Below, one piece after another: positions 12,307 to 23,917 of a stretch of 64,000 nt of DNA. Origin of the DNA: Laburnicola sp. R22_1 (lineage: Eukaryota; Ascomycota; Dothideomycetes; Pleosporales; Didymosphaeriaceae); assembly GCA_014281115.1 (NCBI GenBank), contig JACONQ010000019.1:1488001-1552000 (forward strand). Reading direction: 5' to 3'. The stretch's first letter is position 1. Every line of letters begins with the position of its first letter. The translations under genes and the position numbers were made by a program. The notes beneath the pieces are model-generated. The model was not told the DNA's origin and made no database searches. It saw only the letters and a program-made list of their open reading frames with translations.

Positions 12307-14582
12307 CTTAAAAATACGTAATTTTATATCTACTATTTGCATAGAAAGAGAAGAGACATAATATATATTTATTTAGAAAAGAGTTTTTTAATTTTAGTAT
12401 TAATAGACAATGTTTAGTATTATCTATCCTATTACTCTAGCCTTATCTTATACAATAATTGCACCTAGCACTATAGCTCTACTATATATAAGAACTATAT
12501 AATTCTACCTAAAAGCCTACTAGCGTATAGCACTTAGTAAAGGGCCTAGGCCTAATTATACTACTATAGTAGTAGGCGTATAAAGTGCCCCTAAGGCAAC
12601 TGCGCAACTAGACTAATAGCGCATAGAAATATTCTTTGCGCTAAATAACCTTGGTAGCCTATAAATATAGGTCTATACTAGCTAAAAGAATAATATTAAT
12701 ATTACTAGTATATAAAGGTATATACACAATACTAAGTTCCTAAGCCTATTTTAAAGTTAGTATTTATATAAAAGCAAACCTATAAGGAATAGAAGAACTT
12801 ATATTAATAAAAATATTCTAGAAAAATTTATAGTTTATAGAGGAACTAGTAGGACGGGTAATATATATTCTTCTATCTAGAAGATTACACATAATAAAAT
12901 TAAAGCTAAAAAAGCTAACTTAGTTGCTAGCTAGTATAAGTGCTATTATTTATAGTAAGTTAGCACTATATAAAAATAAGATATTATATAATAAAAGACA
13001 TAGTTTAGTACTATATAAAATAGGGGATTAGCTTAATAAAGAAAAAAAGAGAGAAAAGAGCTAAAGAGAAGAAATATATATAAAGAGATATTTAAAGTAG
13101 AGAATAAAAAAGAAAAGAATAAAGGAAAGAAAGCCTACCTTATATACCTCTCTCTTCTATCTAGAGCCTTAATCTCTATCCCTTACTAGCGTTTATCTTC
13201 CCCTTATCTAATATTACATAATTGCCTAATATTGCTACCTAAATAAATAAAAATAAATAGGTCTACCTAGTATATAAGGAATAGGTCACATTGTTTACTT
13301 AGTGTTAATTATCTTTTTAATATATTTTTTAAATTAAGCCTGCGTAGGTTGGGATAGAAAGGTCGCTCTAGTCTAGCACCTAAAAATACAATCTACTCCT
13401 AGTTTCTACTAATGCAATAATAGTTTATAAGGACAGTTTATAAACTATGCACTTGCCTCTTATTATTTATAAGCACTCTAACAGCTGTTAAATTTACTTA
13501 AAGCGTGCATAGAAAACTAAGCTCTATTATTATTATTATTAGCAATTGCATCGCTTATGTGTTACGCTTATTTAACGCTATAATAACTATAAAGATCTAA
13601 TATATCTATGTAACACTCTTCTTTCCTAGTAACTTATTAACAAATACCTTTTTTTGCCCCTTAACCTTGCCCTTTATTACTACTATTCTAACCTATAGTA
13701 ATATAAGGAACTATAGTAGGAGCCCTACGCGTCTATTATAGCGCCTATAGTTACTAATCTATTACTAGCCTAACTAGTATACTAGAACCACCTTATATAG
13801 GGTAAGGTATACCTTCTACTTTAATCTATTAACAATCTTTTAAATAGAGCGGTATTCTAGTATATAATAGGGTCTAATAACTTTAAGTGAATAGATTAGA
13901 GTGTACTTTTAGACAGCGTTAACTATAATTTTAGCATTAGGGCTTAGAAGAATAGCAGGAAATAAAGCGACAGCGATAGATAATATCTTATTAAGGTTAA
14001 CTTTAATATAGAGATAGAGTGTTAGTGTACTTATAGTGTATATAAGCTTTCTATCTAGTATATATCTTATAAGTAGAATATAAACCTACTATTATAGCTA
14101 TTACTTTTAGTAATATTTTTAGAGATAATAGTAGAGAAGAAAGACAATAGTTATAATAAGTACCTTCTTATTCTCCTCTTCTCTTCTCTCCGCTCTAAAC
14201 TAGTATAGTAATGTGTCCCTACTATGTTTTATATATAGAATTTTTTTTAGTTAGAGTAGGCACGCTAAGCTCGCTTAGCGAGCTTAGGCCAACGCGCTAA
14301 TCCCTTTTTATTAAATACCTTAAAATGCTTTTCTATATTAATAATAGTAGGAGAAATAACTACTATTATTATAATATTTTTATTAGACACCCCTTAGTTA
14401 TAAAAAAACCATATAAGAAATAAACTAAGTAAAACAAACTTTATATAAATAATATATTATTGTTATAATCTTATTATTAACTATATAATCTTACTCTTAA
14501 CTACTATTAGCTAGACTACTACTCTACTACTAATAAGCCTAATTACGCCTCTAATAAATAGTAATAAAGTATAATAAATAGT
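12306..14582. other. AT-rich, gene-free, unclassified repeat relics
   Basis: No coding frame longer than noise and no family motif could be read on either strand. It includes a purine-rich stretch at about 13020-13130 made of GA/AAG words. Base composition matches the neighbouring RIP-damaged transposons, so it is probably further decayed repeat DNA. Confidence 0.5.
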
Positions 14583-16797
14583 TAATATATTCTATTAGTA
14601 GCTCGAACAAATTAGTCCGCTAGATAGTTTTTGCCAAGACTATAACACTTTACTACAAAATATAATGTCTTAATAATATAACGCGTTATTATCTAATTAA
14701 GAAGGTAAAATTAAGCTTGCCCTTTACACCTATTAGAATAAGCAAATTTTAAGCCTATAATACGCTACTACAGTATATAATATTCTAAAGTCTATACTAA
14801 GTAATTAAATTAATAAAATTACTACCTAAGCAGATATATAATTAGGCATAGCAAAGCTTACTATAACTAAAGAGCAGACGCTTATATAGTATATTCTTAA
14901 TCTAGATTTATAAGAATTTGCACCCTAGCTAGGTAGGGTAGAAGATATAGCTAATAAACTACTAGCTATATAGTATAGAAACCCTATAGGATAATACTAG
15001 ACTTAGCGCTTTATAAAGCGCGTACCTAAGCTTAAAATAGCTTTTAATTAAGTAAAGGACTAATAGAGAATATAATAGAAAGACCTAGAGATTATAAATA
15101 CATAGTTTTAGCTAGTAAAGAACATAAAAGCTAAGCATAGAGTGTAGAATAAAGACATCTATAACTTTGATAAGATAGGCTTCTAGATAGAAGTTATTAG
15201 CTTAATAAAGGTTATAACTAGTTTAGAAAGATATTCTTAACTTATACTTATTTAGCTAGGCAGTTATAAGTAGGTTATAGTAATTTAGAGTATTTACACT
15301 ACTAGGTATACTATTCTACCCTTTATTATTTATAAAGGGCAAGTCTATATCTTAGCGTAGTATAAGAAGACTAGTATTCTTTATAATTAGAAGCTTTTAG
15401 TCTCTAAGACTAGCTAGACTAATAATAAGCTTAGAGTTATATAGTTAAAGCACTTTAATACGTATATAAGGCTGTATATAATAGGGTTATAAAGGTTACT
15501 TATTCTAGATAGCTATAAGAGCTACTACTCCTAGAATTTTAAGGATTATTATCTAGAATAGAAGATTCTAACACTCTATATACTAGCGCACTTATCTTAT
15601 ATCCTCTAGCCGCTTAATATAGTCTATTTTGCGCTACTAAAGCTAAAGTACTTCTAGCGAGTATAGGACTTAGCGCGCTAATATATCTTTTATATTAATA
15701 AAGAGAGCTTTTTACTAGCCTTTTGCAATGCGTTTTTTAATATATTTATATTAGAAAATTATAGAAAAGCCTTTAAGGCCTCTAGGCTTATTTCTTTAAA
15801 TATATTAGTAGTAGTAGATTGCCTTAATATGCGTATTTACACTCTACCTTAGAGTACTGTACTAAATATACTATAGTAAGCTAGGACCTTAAGTAATACT
15901 CTTAAGTTTAGATCTTAGTTAAAGCTTATACGCAACTCTTTATTTAGTCTTTACCTAATACTAAATTAAGCTACTTATAGCTTATAAAAGGTGCTAAACT
16001 TATACTCTACTATAGTGTATTTTAAAAGACCTATATTAAGAAACTTAAAAAATAAATTAAGGTTTTAATAAAGTAAAAAACGCGTAAAAGAAAGCGCATT
16101 TAGAAAAGTAAGACACTAGGCTTTGCTTAGAGAGCAGATTTAGAAATAGAAAGTCCTTTTATTAGGATAAAGTTATTAAAAAGGGCGTAAGGTAGTAGTA
16201 AAAAAAAGGTAAGTCCCTTAATACAACGCTGCTATAGAAAGTGTAAAGAGTCTAGACACAATATAAGAACCTATTAGATAGATAAAGAAATAAAGAAGAA
16301 GTTAGATATTACTTTTAGTAGCTTATTTTTAGATAGTGTTAATAGTAAATTAGAGTAATTTTATTATAGGTTACTATAAGGCTAAAAATAATAGATTAAC
16401 TTTATTTTATAATAGTACGCACTTAGTAACTAAAAATTAGATAAAGTACTACTTAAGATATAGTATGCTTTACTATAAATTATAATAAGTATACTATATA
16501 TTACCTATATATAGTATAGTAGATAATATATTATATATTATAGGAAGTCTTATTATAAGTTTGTACTACTAAAAAGACTCCTTAGCTTTACGCGGCTACT
16601 ATAGCCGCGCAAAGAGACTATATAATATAAAAAGTAAATTAAATAGTAACTTAATATATTATAAGTTATAGTAGATTATTATAAGTTACTATAAAGTAAT
16701 ATTAGTAGTGTTCTATAATAAGTTATAAGGGACCTTAAAGTTACTAAGAAAAACTATCTAGCGGACTAATCTGTCCGGGCTACTAATAGAATATATT
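14583..16797 (+). mobile_element. pogo/Fot1-type DNA transposon C, RIP-degraded
   Basis: Inverted termini of about 50 bp match between 14583-14632 and 16748-16797 (outer words TAATATATTCTATTAGTAG and ATTAGTCCGCTAGATAG). The transposase is on the plus strand and readable through stops: an HTH/Tc5 region at about 14700-15060 (ITKEQTLI.YILNLDL), YNFDKIGF (first Asp kept) at about 15167, LLILDSYKS (second Asp kept) at about 15502, and LILxPLNIVYF near 15610, where the third Asp is Asn. Its TIR differs from those of elements A and B, so it is a separate family. Confidence 0.8.
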
Positions 16798-16969
16798 ACT
16801 TAATAAAATCTTTTTACTAACTAGAGTAGACTAGCTAGAGTAGAAGGCATATAGATAGGGAAACAATAAATAGATAGGGTAAATATTAGCAAGCAAATAG
16901 TTTGTGTAAAGAAAAAAAGAAGTATTAATAGCAACCTTAAAATAAAAAGTTACTAGTGTCTATACACTA

Positions 16970-18837
16970 TAACGTAATTTACTAGCGAGTAACTTACACT
17001 AGTAAGCGCGCCACCTTTGCCAAGACCCTACTAAACCATTTTATTTATTATTAGACTGCGTCGTAACACTACTTAAAAGTATATACTAAGTTAATATATC
17101 TAATTTAGATTCTTTCTCTTTAACTCTCTGGCAGGTTTGCGTATTGTGTCTAAGTTATCTGTAGATGCCACAACGCCATTAAGTTAATAGCCCTATTGCA
17201 GCGCGACTAGTACCTAACGACTATTTACCCTTCTTCTATCTACTAGCGTTCTTAGGAGTGACTAGCTAAGATCCCTCTACTACTATAAGTGATCCCTAAT
17301 ACTAGATATACCTCCTTTTACGCGATTTTTATCTTATAGTCTCCTTAATTATCTTGCAAAGGCCTACAATTTTATCTAACACTAGTATCTAACTATGTAT
17401 TACACTTAGAGCGCCTTTTTTAAGCTTCTTAAGCACCTATATAGTTAAAGTTAGTAATAAATTAAAGTAATCTCTAATTCTCTTACGAACTAGTGTTAAT
17501 TGCGCCTTAAATTCGCGTAGGTTACTTAGTGTTTTAGACTCCTAGGTAGTAGGCTCTTTAATAGGCAGACTAGGTGTATAAATACAGATGTTAAGGTGCT
17601 ACAACACCTTCTCTAGATTTAATGGGACTAGCCCAGCACCGCGAAAACCACTCTTAATTGTCTCTGCAGAGAAAACCTTTAAAAACGCGATTTTAAAGGC
17701 TAAGAGGAACTTAATCTTTATAATATAGGTTATTAACTAACGCGCTAAGCCTAAGATCTTAGCACTATATGCCTTCTTTAGTAGGGAAAAACAGCCCACA
17801 TCTAATAGCTACAGTAGGTATAATAAATATAGCAATATATAGAGAGTAATAATCTTATATTCCTTATAGTAATCCTAGAACTTAATTAAGTTATAGCTCT
17901 CATAGCCGTTAATAACTAGCAGCTAATAGGTTTCTTTAGCACGTCCCTTTATATACGCGTTAAAGTGTTTTAACTACGCAATACTAAGCTCATTATTTAT
18001 CTAGCTATTCTCGCTAACAGCAATTATCCAATCGCTAGGAATTAACGCGTCTTTGTACCAGGTAAAGATATAATGCTTACCAGCGTAGATAATAAAGGAA
18101 GGAATTACCTATCTAGTAGCGCAGATACCCTAGATCACCGTAATCTACTAGCAGTCATCTGGCTATATTAATTTGAGTTTCGCACGCCTCTCTAATGCTA
18201 TAACCACAAGCTAAGACTATATAACCCCTATTAGGAAGCCTAATTTATTAAAGTTATAGGTGTCCTTATTCGTAATACCGTACTTAACTTTAATACCCTC
18301 TACAAGCTTAAACCACGCGTTTATAACCTTAGGATCTTCCTATTGTATCCTCTAGTTGCTATATAACTAAGACTAACGCGTTTTAACTTTACGTCTGCGC
18401 TTAATAAACCTATCTATCTAGTTAATACTAATAGGTGGCTTTTCTCTCTATAAATATAGTGAATTAGCCATTGTGCGTATTATAAGCTTCGTAGAAGGAA
18501 ATCCACCCGTGTCTAGCTTAATTATACAATTAATAAGCGCCTGCTCCTTAAGAAGAGTAAAATTCTTTAATTTAGGTAGGTTATTACGTCGTGCAGTCGT
18601 TTTGTTGCGTCTTTAATTAAGCGTTCTACGATTAACATTATACAGCCCTACTACTGCTCGCTCTATAAGATTTAGATCTTGTTTAATAGCTCTAATAGTA
18701 ATAAGTAACTAAGCTTTATTAGATAGCTTAGAAGATATAGTAGGTAGTTGTATTATAATAGTATTATTAGTAATAGTGGGGTCTTGGCAAAGGTAGCGCG
18801 CTCACTAGTGTGGGTCACTCGCTAGTAAACCACATTA
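16970..18837 (-). mobile_element. pogo/Fot1-type DNA transposon B, RIP-degraded
   Basis: Inverted termini sharing TTTACTAGCGAGT and 'ctttgccaagacc' lie next to TA at 16968-16969 and 18838-18839. Minus-strand transposase reads LDTGGFPSTK, EDPKVINAWFKLVEG, YNFNKLGF (first Asp to Asn), AGKHYIFTWYKDALIPSDWIIAVSEN, LLVINGYES (second Asp to Asn) and LLDVGCF (third Asp kept). Length (about 1.87 kb) and protein order match element A, but the TIR sequence differs, so A and B are related families. Confidence 0.85.
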
Positions 18838-19140
18838 TAGGTAAGGGCACCTAAGAGGATTAAGGTTTTAATATTATTATATAATAGTATTATATAGAAA
18901 TTATATAATGCCTATACACTACGGCTTATATATTATAGAATCTTCTTCTTTCTATTTATACCCTTTCTAGAAGTAAGTAATTAATACTAAGTTAGTTCTA
19001 TTATATTATTTTCTTTTCTTATATAATTATTACGTAAACCCTTTATACTTACTAATATAGAGTATTAGATATTAATATCTGTATAGCTAGCTATAGAGCC
19101 TATTTAATATCTTTAGTATATAACTCTATTTATCTTTTTG

Positions 19141-19240
19141 CGCTCTTTTTAATTACTAAGCAGGGGGCTCTACTTTTTTTTATGTTATTTAAGATAAAAG
19201 CCTTTATTATTCTACTCCTAGGTAGTTAATTAATAATATA
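19141..19240 (-). repeat. short dispersed repeat, copy B (inverted)
   Basis: Reverse-complement match to 26521-26607 and 6157-6255, with landmarks 'aagcagggggctctactttt' and 'ttatttaagataaaagcctt'. It is the last repeat before the gene island and faces the copy at 26.5 kb. Confidence 0.65.
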
Positions 19241-19563
19241 TAAAGAATTTAAAGTAATTAGTATAACTTATAGTATTACTATATATAACTATTACTAGGA
19301 GAGTAGAGCTTAGCTGTGGCGAGTAGCACTATTAAATTGCAACATTCAAGTTGAACCTTGTTATAACGCAGGGTCGGAACGCGAGTCGAATGCGACTCTC
19401 GCACGACCTCCAATTTATAAAGTTTCAAGAACCGCGTCGCTCCGGTGATTCCGAGGTTGCGAATCCTTCCCCGCAGCACCAAAACCGCATCAACAACCAT
19501 CTCGTCTCCTCACCAGTGCACCCTCCTTCGTGCCAGATTCTCACGCTCATTGATGCCACCAAA

Positions 19564-21044
19564 ATGGAGATGGAAATTGACCCGCCTGCCGCATCTACCC
19601 TCGTAAATTTGCCGGCCGAAATCGTCGAGCAGATCGCTATCAACCTTGCCTATCCGAAATCCCGCGCGTCGCGACCGCAACTCCGAGACTTTGCCAAATT
19701 TCGGGTGACCTGTAGGGCGGCGGAAGCGAAAACCCACCATACTTTCAGACGCACCTTTTTCGAAAGGGTGGTAGTCGAGTTCAGCTTTCGAGGCCTCAAT
19801 CAATTAATAGATATTGGGAAGCACGTCGAATATCATTCTGAGGTTGTCACAATATGTTTCAGACCAAATAATGCTTGGTTTAGGGACGAGGCAGTATGGG
19901 TTCTCGATGATGATGACCAAGTTGTCGTGGAGTCGGATGAACGAAAACGGGAAATCATTAAAGAAAGATATCGTGGTTTCAGAGTAAGCCTGATCACAGC
20001 CTCTCCATTATGCTAATCTGATCTTCATAGTACCTGGAAGAAACCGGTGCAGGCACGGCTCTAGTACTTACTGCGTTGCGGGATTTTCCCAATCTCACTG
20101 GCATCGACATCGCATCGGATACTGTCGACGAAATGCATGATGCTCTAGACATCCATATCAAGCACGAATCACATGCACATGGACTTGGAACAACTGCAAA
20201 CCTTTTCAAACAAATACTTGCGGCGGTAGCATTATCCGACATCCATATCAGGGCACTCCGAACACCAAAAATGCGTCCCAATGGTCTTACTTTTGGTGTC
20301 GATGGCGCCGCAATGGAATTTTCATGGCTGGCTCCCGAATTCGATCAACTTGAAGAAGTCTCGTTGGAGCTGTGCGCCTGGCACTACTGGCAAGACACAG
20401 ATACATTCGATGGTCATATGGATCTTCACGTGGTGGACCGCTGGCTTCGTGGACTGCCGTATTTACGCTCTCTTCGACTGCAATTACATATACCCATGCA
20501 CAACCAGATGGCCATGCCCATAGATGATTATCTGATCGCGAGACCGCCCGCGACCACCCTACGTAAGCTCTATCTCCAAGGTGCCAACTTCCGGAGCGAA
20601 GCTATCGGAACAGCTCAAAACTTTCTCCGCCACCACAAGAGCACGCTTATGCATCTCGGCTTTGTCGACTGCGGACTGGACCCTGTTAATAATAACCTTT
20701 TGGCAGCGGGTCCAGCACCACAGCTTGTGACATGGCCCCAACTTCTCAACGAATTCAAAACCTTCCCGGCCCTCCGCCGTATCCAGCTCAAACGGCTTTC
20801 CTACCAGAATAAGAGAACGTACTTTCCCACATGTGGGGACATCAAAGTCTCGGAGATACCCGAGGAATACTTTGTTCAAGCTACGGATGGAAAATTGAAT
20901 CCGTTTTTTGTGAAGGTGGAAGCGTGGCATGACTTGAGAGTGCGCATCGATGAGATCGTAGCTGATTACCATGTGAGCCAGATGGATATGGAGACGGATG
21001 GGGAGTTGGGGTATGAGCCGATTTGGAACAAGTATGAAGAATGA
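19564..21044 (+). CDS. F-box-like protein with leucine-rich C-terminal region
   Basis: Two exons (19564-19983 and 20031-21044) flank a 47-bp GT-AG intron joined in phase 0, giving 476-477 aa. Residues about 13-60 (LVNLPAEIVEQIAINL..., then FAKFRVTCRAAEAK) resemble a fungal F-box-like motif, which usually binds Skp1 in SCF ubiquitin ligases. The C-terminal half has scattered leucine-rich segments (YLRSLRLQL, TTLRKLYLQG, ALRRIQLKRL) as in fungal F-box/LRR-like proteins. The start was chosen at the MEMEID ATG because it precedes the F-box closely; the frame is open further upstream to 19351 without another strong reason to extend. It is the first host gene after the AT-rich block. The substrate cannot be guessed. 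Confidence is good for the gene and moderate for the F-box label. Confidence 0.75.
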
Positions 21045-21184
21045 GGTATTGGGGGGATGGCGTCTTCTACGAAGTAGAATGATGAATGGTGTAGTCGCCA
21101 GACTTTGTTGGGCTGTTCAAATTTGCTTATTGTGTACTGTTGAGAATTGCAGACTGGAATCAAGCACATTTCCTTCGTCACCCG

Positions 21185-21625
21185 CTCGGTTACCCGTTCT
21201 ATTAACCCCTCTACCATCCACTCCATTGCCCACTGACATCCTCTACTGCAGCATCTACTCCATTACCCACTCTAACATCCTCTACTGCAGCATCTACTCC
21301 ATCACCCACTCTAGCACCAACTCGCTCACTCACTGCAGCATCACTTAATTTAGCATCATCCGCTCCATCACTCGCTCCAGCCTCCACTCCATCACCCACT
21401 CTAGCATTTCCTACTCCAGTCTTCCTTGCTCTAGTATCACGCACTCCATCACGCACTCCATCACGCACTCCACCACGCACTCTACCACGCACTCTACCAC
21501 GCACTCTACCACGCACTTCATTACCTACTCTAGCATCTTCCACTCCACCACGCACACCACCAATCATTCCACCACGCACTCTAGCATTTGCTCCTCTAAC
21601 ACCGCCCGCTCCACCACCCACTCTC
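21185..21625. repeat. minisatellite of ~12-bp 'cactccatcacc/cg' units
   Basis: Degenerate tandem units such as CACTCCATCACG, CACTCTACCACG and CACTCTAGCATC run for about 440 bp. They open an apparent minus-strand frame of Val-Arg-Gly repeats, which is most simply a by-product of the repeat. Confidence 0.85.
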
Positions 21626-22605
21626 CATCCAAACCCTAAAGTCCACACCTATCCTCCTCCCACCTACATAAAACAATGAAACACAACACAAAACCACCCT
21701 CTCCTAATCCTAAAACCACCACCCACTCCTCCAACCTAAAGCCAAGAATCTCCTTATAAACTTTATACGTATCATCCAACCTACATAACACAACACATCC
21801 CTACACCACCATCTCCCAATCCCAACCCCACCACTCACCCCACACCACTCTCTCTCCTCCCATCTAAACCCTAAAATCTCTTTACAAACGTTATACCATT
21901 ACCCTCCCCCTCTCCTTTAATCCTAAGACGCACCTCCCACCACTCGCCTCCCACCTCCATCCTAATCATCTAAGTAGACTAAAACACCATGGAAAGTGCA
22001 TACCTTTTTACTCATAGTATATACACTTCGTCATGCAGTGCTGTAGTCGGGTTTAGTTATAGCGCGTAGGTAGGTGTTTTTAGTGTTGTAATGGCGTAGG
22101 AAGTGTTAGGCTGTGGTGGATATGGAGGGCTTTGAGATGGGGGTTGGGGACGTGGGGTGGAAGATGTGTTGGCGTGGGGCTGGTGGAAGGGTGGAAGCGC
22201 AGTGACTGAGATGGAACGGTGGAACAGGTAGAACGACCATCAAGCAACCACAGGCTCTTTGCCTGCGTAAAATTCCAAGATGCCGATAACCACCCGCCCG
22301 AGAAAACCGATCAACCAAGCCCTCTATGAAATGATTTCAATTACTCATATCGCAAACATATCAAGACACCGACCAAGTAGACTGACTAGACCTCAAAAAG
22401 GGTATAGAAATAACCCAGACACCCAGGCTCGCCTTCAACACCGATTCTACGCCACCGCCAAAAACGCCAACGAAGCCGCCTTCTCTTTTCGCGGCTGTCG
22501 CAAAGAAGATCCAACCCTCGCCATGCAACCAACATGTGGAATGTTCTTCCCAGTCCTTGCCCTAGAGGTGCGCCAGAAGAGAAATCGTATCCGCGGTCCG
22601 TGTGT
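21626..22605. other. intergenic, C-rich, no convincing gene
   Basis: The first ~330 bases are C/A-rich low-complexity sequence continuing from the minisatellite; the rest is unique. A short plus-strand frame near 22280 has no recognisable features and runs antisense into the 3' part of the CENP-A gene, so it is not called. Confidence 0.5.
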
Positions 22606-23228
22606 TCAAACAGGTGCTCCCCACGTTGCGCGCAGTCGTCGAGCGAGCTGGATGTCCTTCTGCTGGATGGTGACGCGCTTCGCGTGGATAGCGCATAGGT
22701 TGGCGTCGTGGAAGAGGCTGACGAGGAAGGCTTCGGTGGCTTCCTGCAGAGCTTGAACGGCTTGACTCTGCCATCTGGTGGGGCCCTCCTCGGTTGTGTT
22801 GTTCTGGCAGATTTCTCGCACCTGTGCGCACGCGCGTCAGTCAGTCACTGTTACGCGCATGCCGCGCTCGAAAGGACTCACTAGCCGCTGGAAGGGCGCT
22901 CGGAGCAGGAGAAGCTCGGTCGTCTTTTGGTATTTTCGGATCTCCTTCAGCGCAACGGCGCCGGGCTTGTAGCGTCGTTTGCTGAGGGGTGCAGGGCCTG
23001 GCGCTCCTACTGCGGTGCGAGTTAGCACTTGTCTCGGGCGGAGGACAATGTCTTGGACGTACGGCGCGTTCCCGACTCCCTCCGCGCACCGTCGCTCTTG
23101 CGTCCGCCTCGTCCTGCTCGCGCTCCCCCACGCGTCGGCCGCGCGACATTGCGTCCGCTTCGTCCTGCTCGCGCTCCCCCTCGCGTCGGCCGCGCGACAT
23201 TGCGCCTGGCCTGGTCTTTGGGCGGCAT
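22606..23228 (-). CDS. cenH3: centromeric histone H3 variant CENP-A/CenH3
   Basis: Three exons on the minus strand: 23228-23063, 23009-22882 and 22821-22606, giving about 169 aa. Intron 1 (53 bp) has GTACGT, TGCTAAC and CAG; intron 2 (60 bp) is in phase 0 between PFQRL and VREIC. The histone fold is clear: [20 protein letters not shown] (alpha N), then [20 protein letters not shown] and [20 protein letters not shown], ending [10 protein letters not shown]. The CENP-A rather than H3 call rests on the loop 1 insertion and Trp ([11 protein letters not shown] where H3 has FKTDLRFQ), the divergent N-terminal tail without the H3 ARTK start, and the WG-containing C-terminus seen in fungal CenH3. It replaces H3 in centromeric nucleosomes and founds the kinetochore. 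The tail contains two near-identical 17-residue Arg/Gly-rich units. Confidence 0.92.
23103..23204 (-). repeat. 51-bp tandem duplication in the CENP-A tail
   Basis: Two adjacent 51-bp units encode residues about 9-25 and 26-42 ([15 protein letters not shown] followed by SG or GG). The unit length is a multiple of three, so the reading frame is kept. Confidence 0.85.
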
Positions 23229-23628
23229 TGCGCGCTACTTTTTCTCTTTTCGGATTGCAAACGAGACAATGCTCCCGCGAATTTGGAGGCGTAGCAAACG
23301 GAGGGTAGGACGGGTAGGGTTGCGAGTAGGTGGGTAGGAGACTGCGACCGGGTGGCTGGGAACGGCGCGTTTGTATTGGTTGTGGGTGACGCGAGGTGGA
23401 TGTCGCGTAGAGCGTAGCAAACGGCAGCGCAACTGAAGGCTTTCAGCAGCGTGCGAAGCGTTTCAAAGAATAGGGAGGGCGGCGAGAGGAGAGACGGCAA
23501 TTGCACACGGCGCCTGGCATTCCTCTGCTGTTGATGGGCTGGCACATGATTGGAATGGAGGGGGTTGGTGTGGCTGGGGGAGCTTGGGCCCCTTCCCACT
23601 CGCGGTCACGTTACCGATGATGGTTGAT

Positions 23629-23708
23629 TAGATAAGATTAGATCAGATCAGATCAGATTGGATTAGATTAGATTAGATCGGATCAGATTGGATTAGATTA
23701 GATTAGAT
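23629..23708. repeat. GATTA/GATCA pentanucleotide microsatellite
   Basis: Sixteen or so 5-bp units of GATTA, GATCA and GATTG lie between the CENP-A promoter side and the Derlin gene. It is also rich in GATA-like and GATC words; no function can be asserted. Confidence 0.85.
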
Positions 23709-23917
23709 GGCCTCAGCATTTAATCGCTTGGCGGCTGATTGATGCGGCGCAATCGGACGGGTTACGTAGCCTGATGAAGCAAAGCAGTTGCTTGTACCCG
23801 CATTGTTTCCCCGAGCAGTGCAGTCCACTTTCCACTCTCCTCTCCGTCCTCAACCCCCCGCTCCACAGCCGCTTCCCAGCTCTACGTCTCCGAAAGTTCC
23901 GACATTCCGGTTCCAGC

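Noticed and set aside
1..19270. Short ATG frames (60-75 codons) in the AT-rich block
   Set aside because: They are Ile/Leu/Tyr/Ser-rich chance frames within RIP-damaged transposons.
21211..21648. Val-Arg-Gly repeat protein on the minus strand
   Set aside because: It is a frame opened by the 12-bp minisatellite, with no start context or flanking gene features.
22606..23228. Canonical histone H3
   Set aside because: Loop 1 is longer with RWQ, the tail lacks ARTKQTAR, and the C-terminus ends ATWGAPV rather than GERS/GERA.
22841..23599. 252-codon minus-strand frame overlapping CENP-A
   Set aside because: It is another frame of the CENP-A locus; the histone frame has splice signals and conserved sequence, this one does not.
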